This document shows, one piece after another, positions 63,892 to 64,000 of a stretch of DNA of 64,000 bases. A program made the position numbers and the translations under genes. Within the stretch, counting starts at the first letter, position 1. Each line of letters opens with the position of its first letter. This DNA is from Oehlia diaphana (Eukaryota > Glomeromycota > Glomeromycetes > Glomerales > Glomeraceae). The stretch is taken from positions 74,996-138,995 of the forward strand of contig QZLH01000035.1 of assembly GCA_003833135.1 (NCBI GenBank), given 5' to 3'. The notes beneath the pieces were generated by a model. The model had not been told where the DNA came from. It was given only the letters and a program-made list of their open reading frames with translations, and ran no database searches.

Positions 63892-64000
63892 TTAACTTAA
63901 TATTGATTCTTTTGTTGCATCACTTCCGAGTTTGCTTGCTTCTTCATTCTTATTGGGATGGAAGTCATCACTCATTAATTCCCTTACTTGAGAAATAAAG
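63892..64000 (-). CDS. C-terminal end of an unrecognised gene (partial)
   Basis: The minus-strand frame from the window edge reads FISQVRELMSDDFHPNKNEE then ASKLGSDATKESILS and a stop at 63892-63894. It is hydrophilic, so it looks like a real C-terminus and not repeat-derived. The upstream exons lie beyond the window. Too short to assign a family. Confidence 0.5.
   Translation of the reverse strand, partial: FISQVRELMSDDFHPNKNEEASKLGSDATKESILS

Overview
This window looks like nuclear DNA of a Glomeromycotina fungus, most likely Rhizophagus irregularis or a close relative. The DNA is very AT-rich. The genes are intron-dense, with introns of about 60-100 bp. The proteins are fungal housekeeping proteins, and the gene-poor stretches are full of decayed Mutator-like, LINE and MITE sequence. 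The species call is inference; the eukaryotic exon-intron structure is read directly. Where I give exon coordinates I placed the splice sites by hand, and in each of those models the exon lengths sum to a whole number of codons.

Left arm (1-22.8 kb), gene-dense. SDA1 (3' part, +), a 97-aa coiled-coil protein (-), the tRNA m1A58 methyltransferase TRM61 (-), the condensin HEAT subunit YCG1/CAP-G (-), a small unrecognised gene with a 28-nt putative intron (+), a sphingomyelin-synthase-like membrane protein (-), an unusual protein with two NUMOD1-like repeats and an Rrn10-like tail (+), then mitochondrial ClpP (-), methylmalonate-semialdehyde dehydrogenase (+), SDH4/CybS (-) and CCZ1 (+). ClpP/ALDH6A1 and SDH4/CCZ1 are tight divergent pairs. 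Three neighbouring genes (ClpP, ALDH6A1, SDH4) encode mitochondrial proteins.

Repeat island 1 (22.8-34.8 kb). A Mutator-like transposase on the minus strand (about 24.5-29.3 kb) is broken by stops and by two later insertions: a hAT-like foldback element with an 8-bp target duplication and a TA-flanked mariner-like element carrying a minisatellite. Beside it lies an unrecognised decayed plus-strand gene split by a 739-bp hAT-like MITE with a perfect 8-bp duplication. A second MITE of the same family sits inside a palindromic element, followed by a LINE-like remnant with a poly(A) tail.

Middle (34.8-40.5 kb). A divergent pair: a BK-type potassium channel with an odd selectivity filter (TVGYLSD) and a LARGE-like GT49 glycosyltransferase.

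Repeat island 2 (40.5-51.2 kb). No gene that I can support; many palindromic elements, three copies of one roughly 220-bp MITE family (one nested in another element), and a large inverted repeat with coding-like arms.

Right arm (51.2-64 kb). The DYRK-family kinase YAK1 (+), the Hsp70/Hsp90 co-chaperone STI1 (-), a Sec2-type Rab exchange factor (-), a 550-base assembly gap, and the 3' end of one further minus-strand gene.
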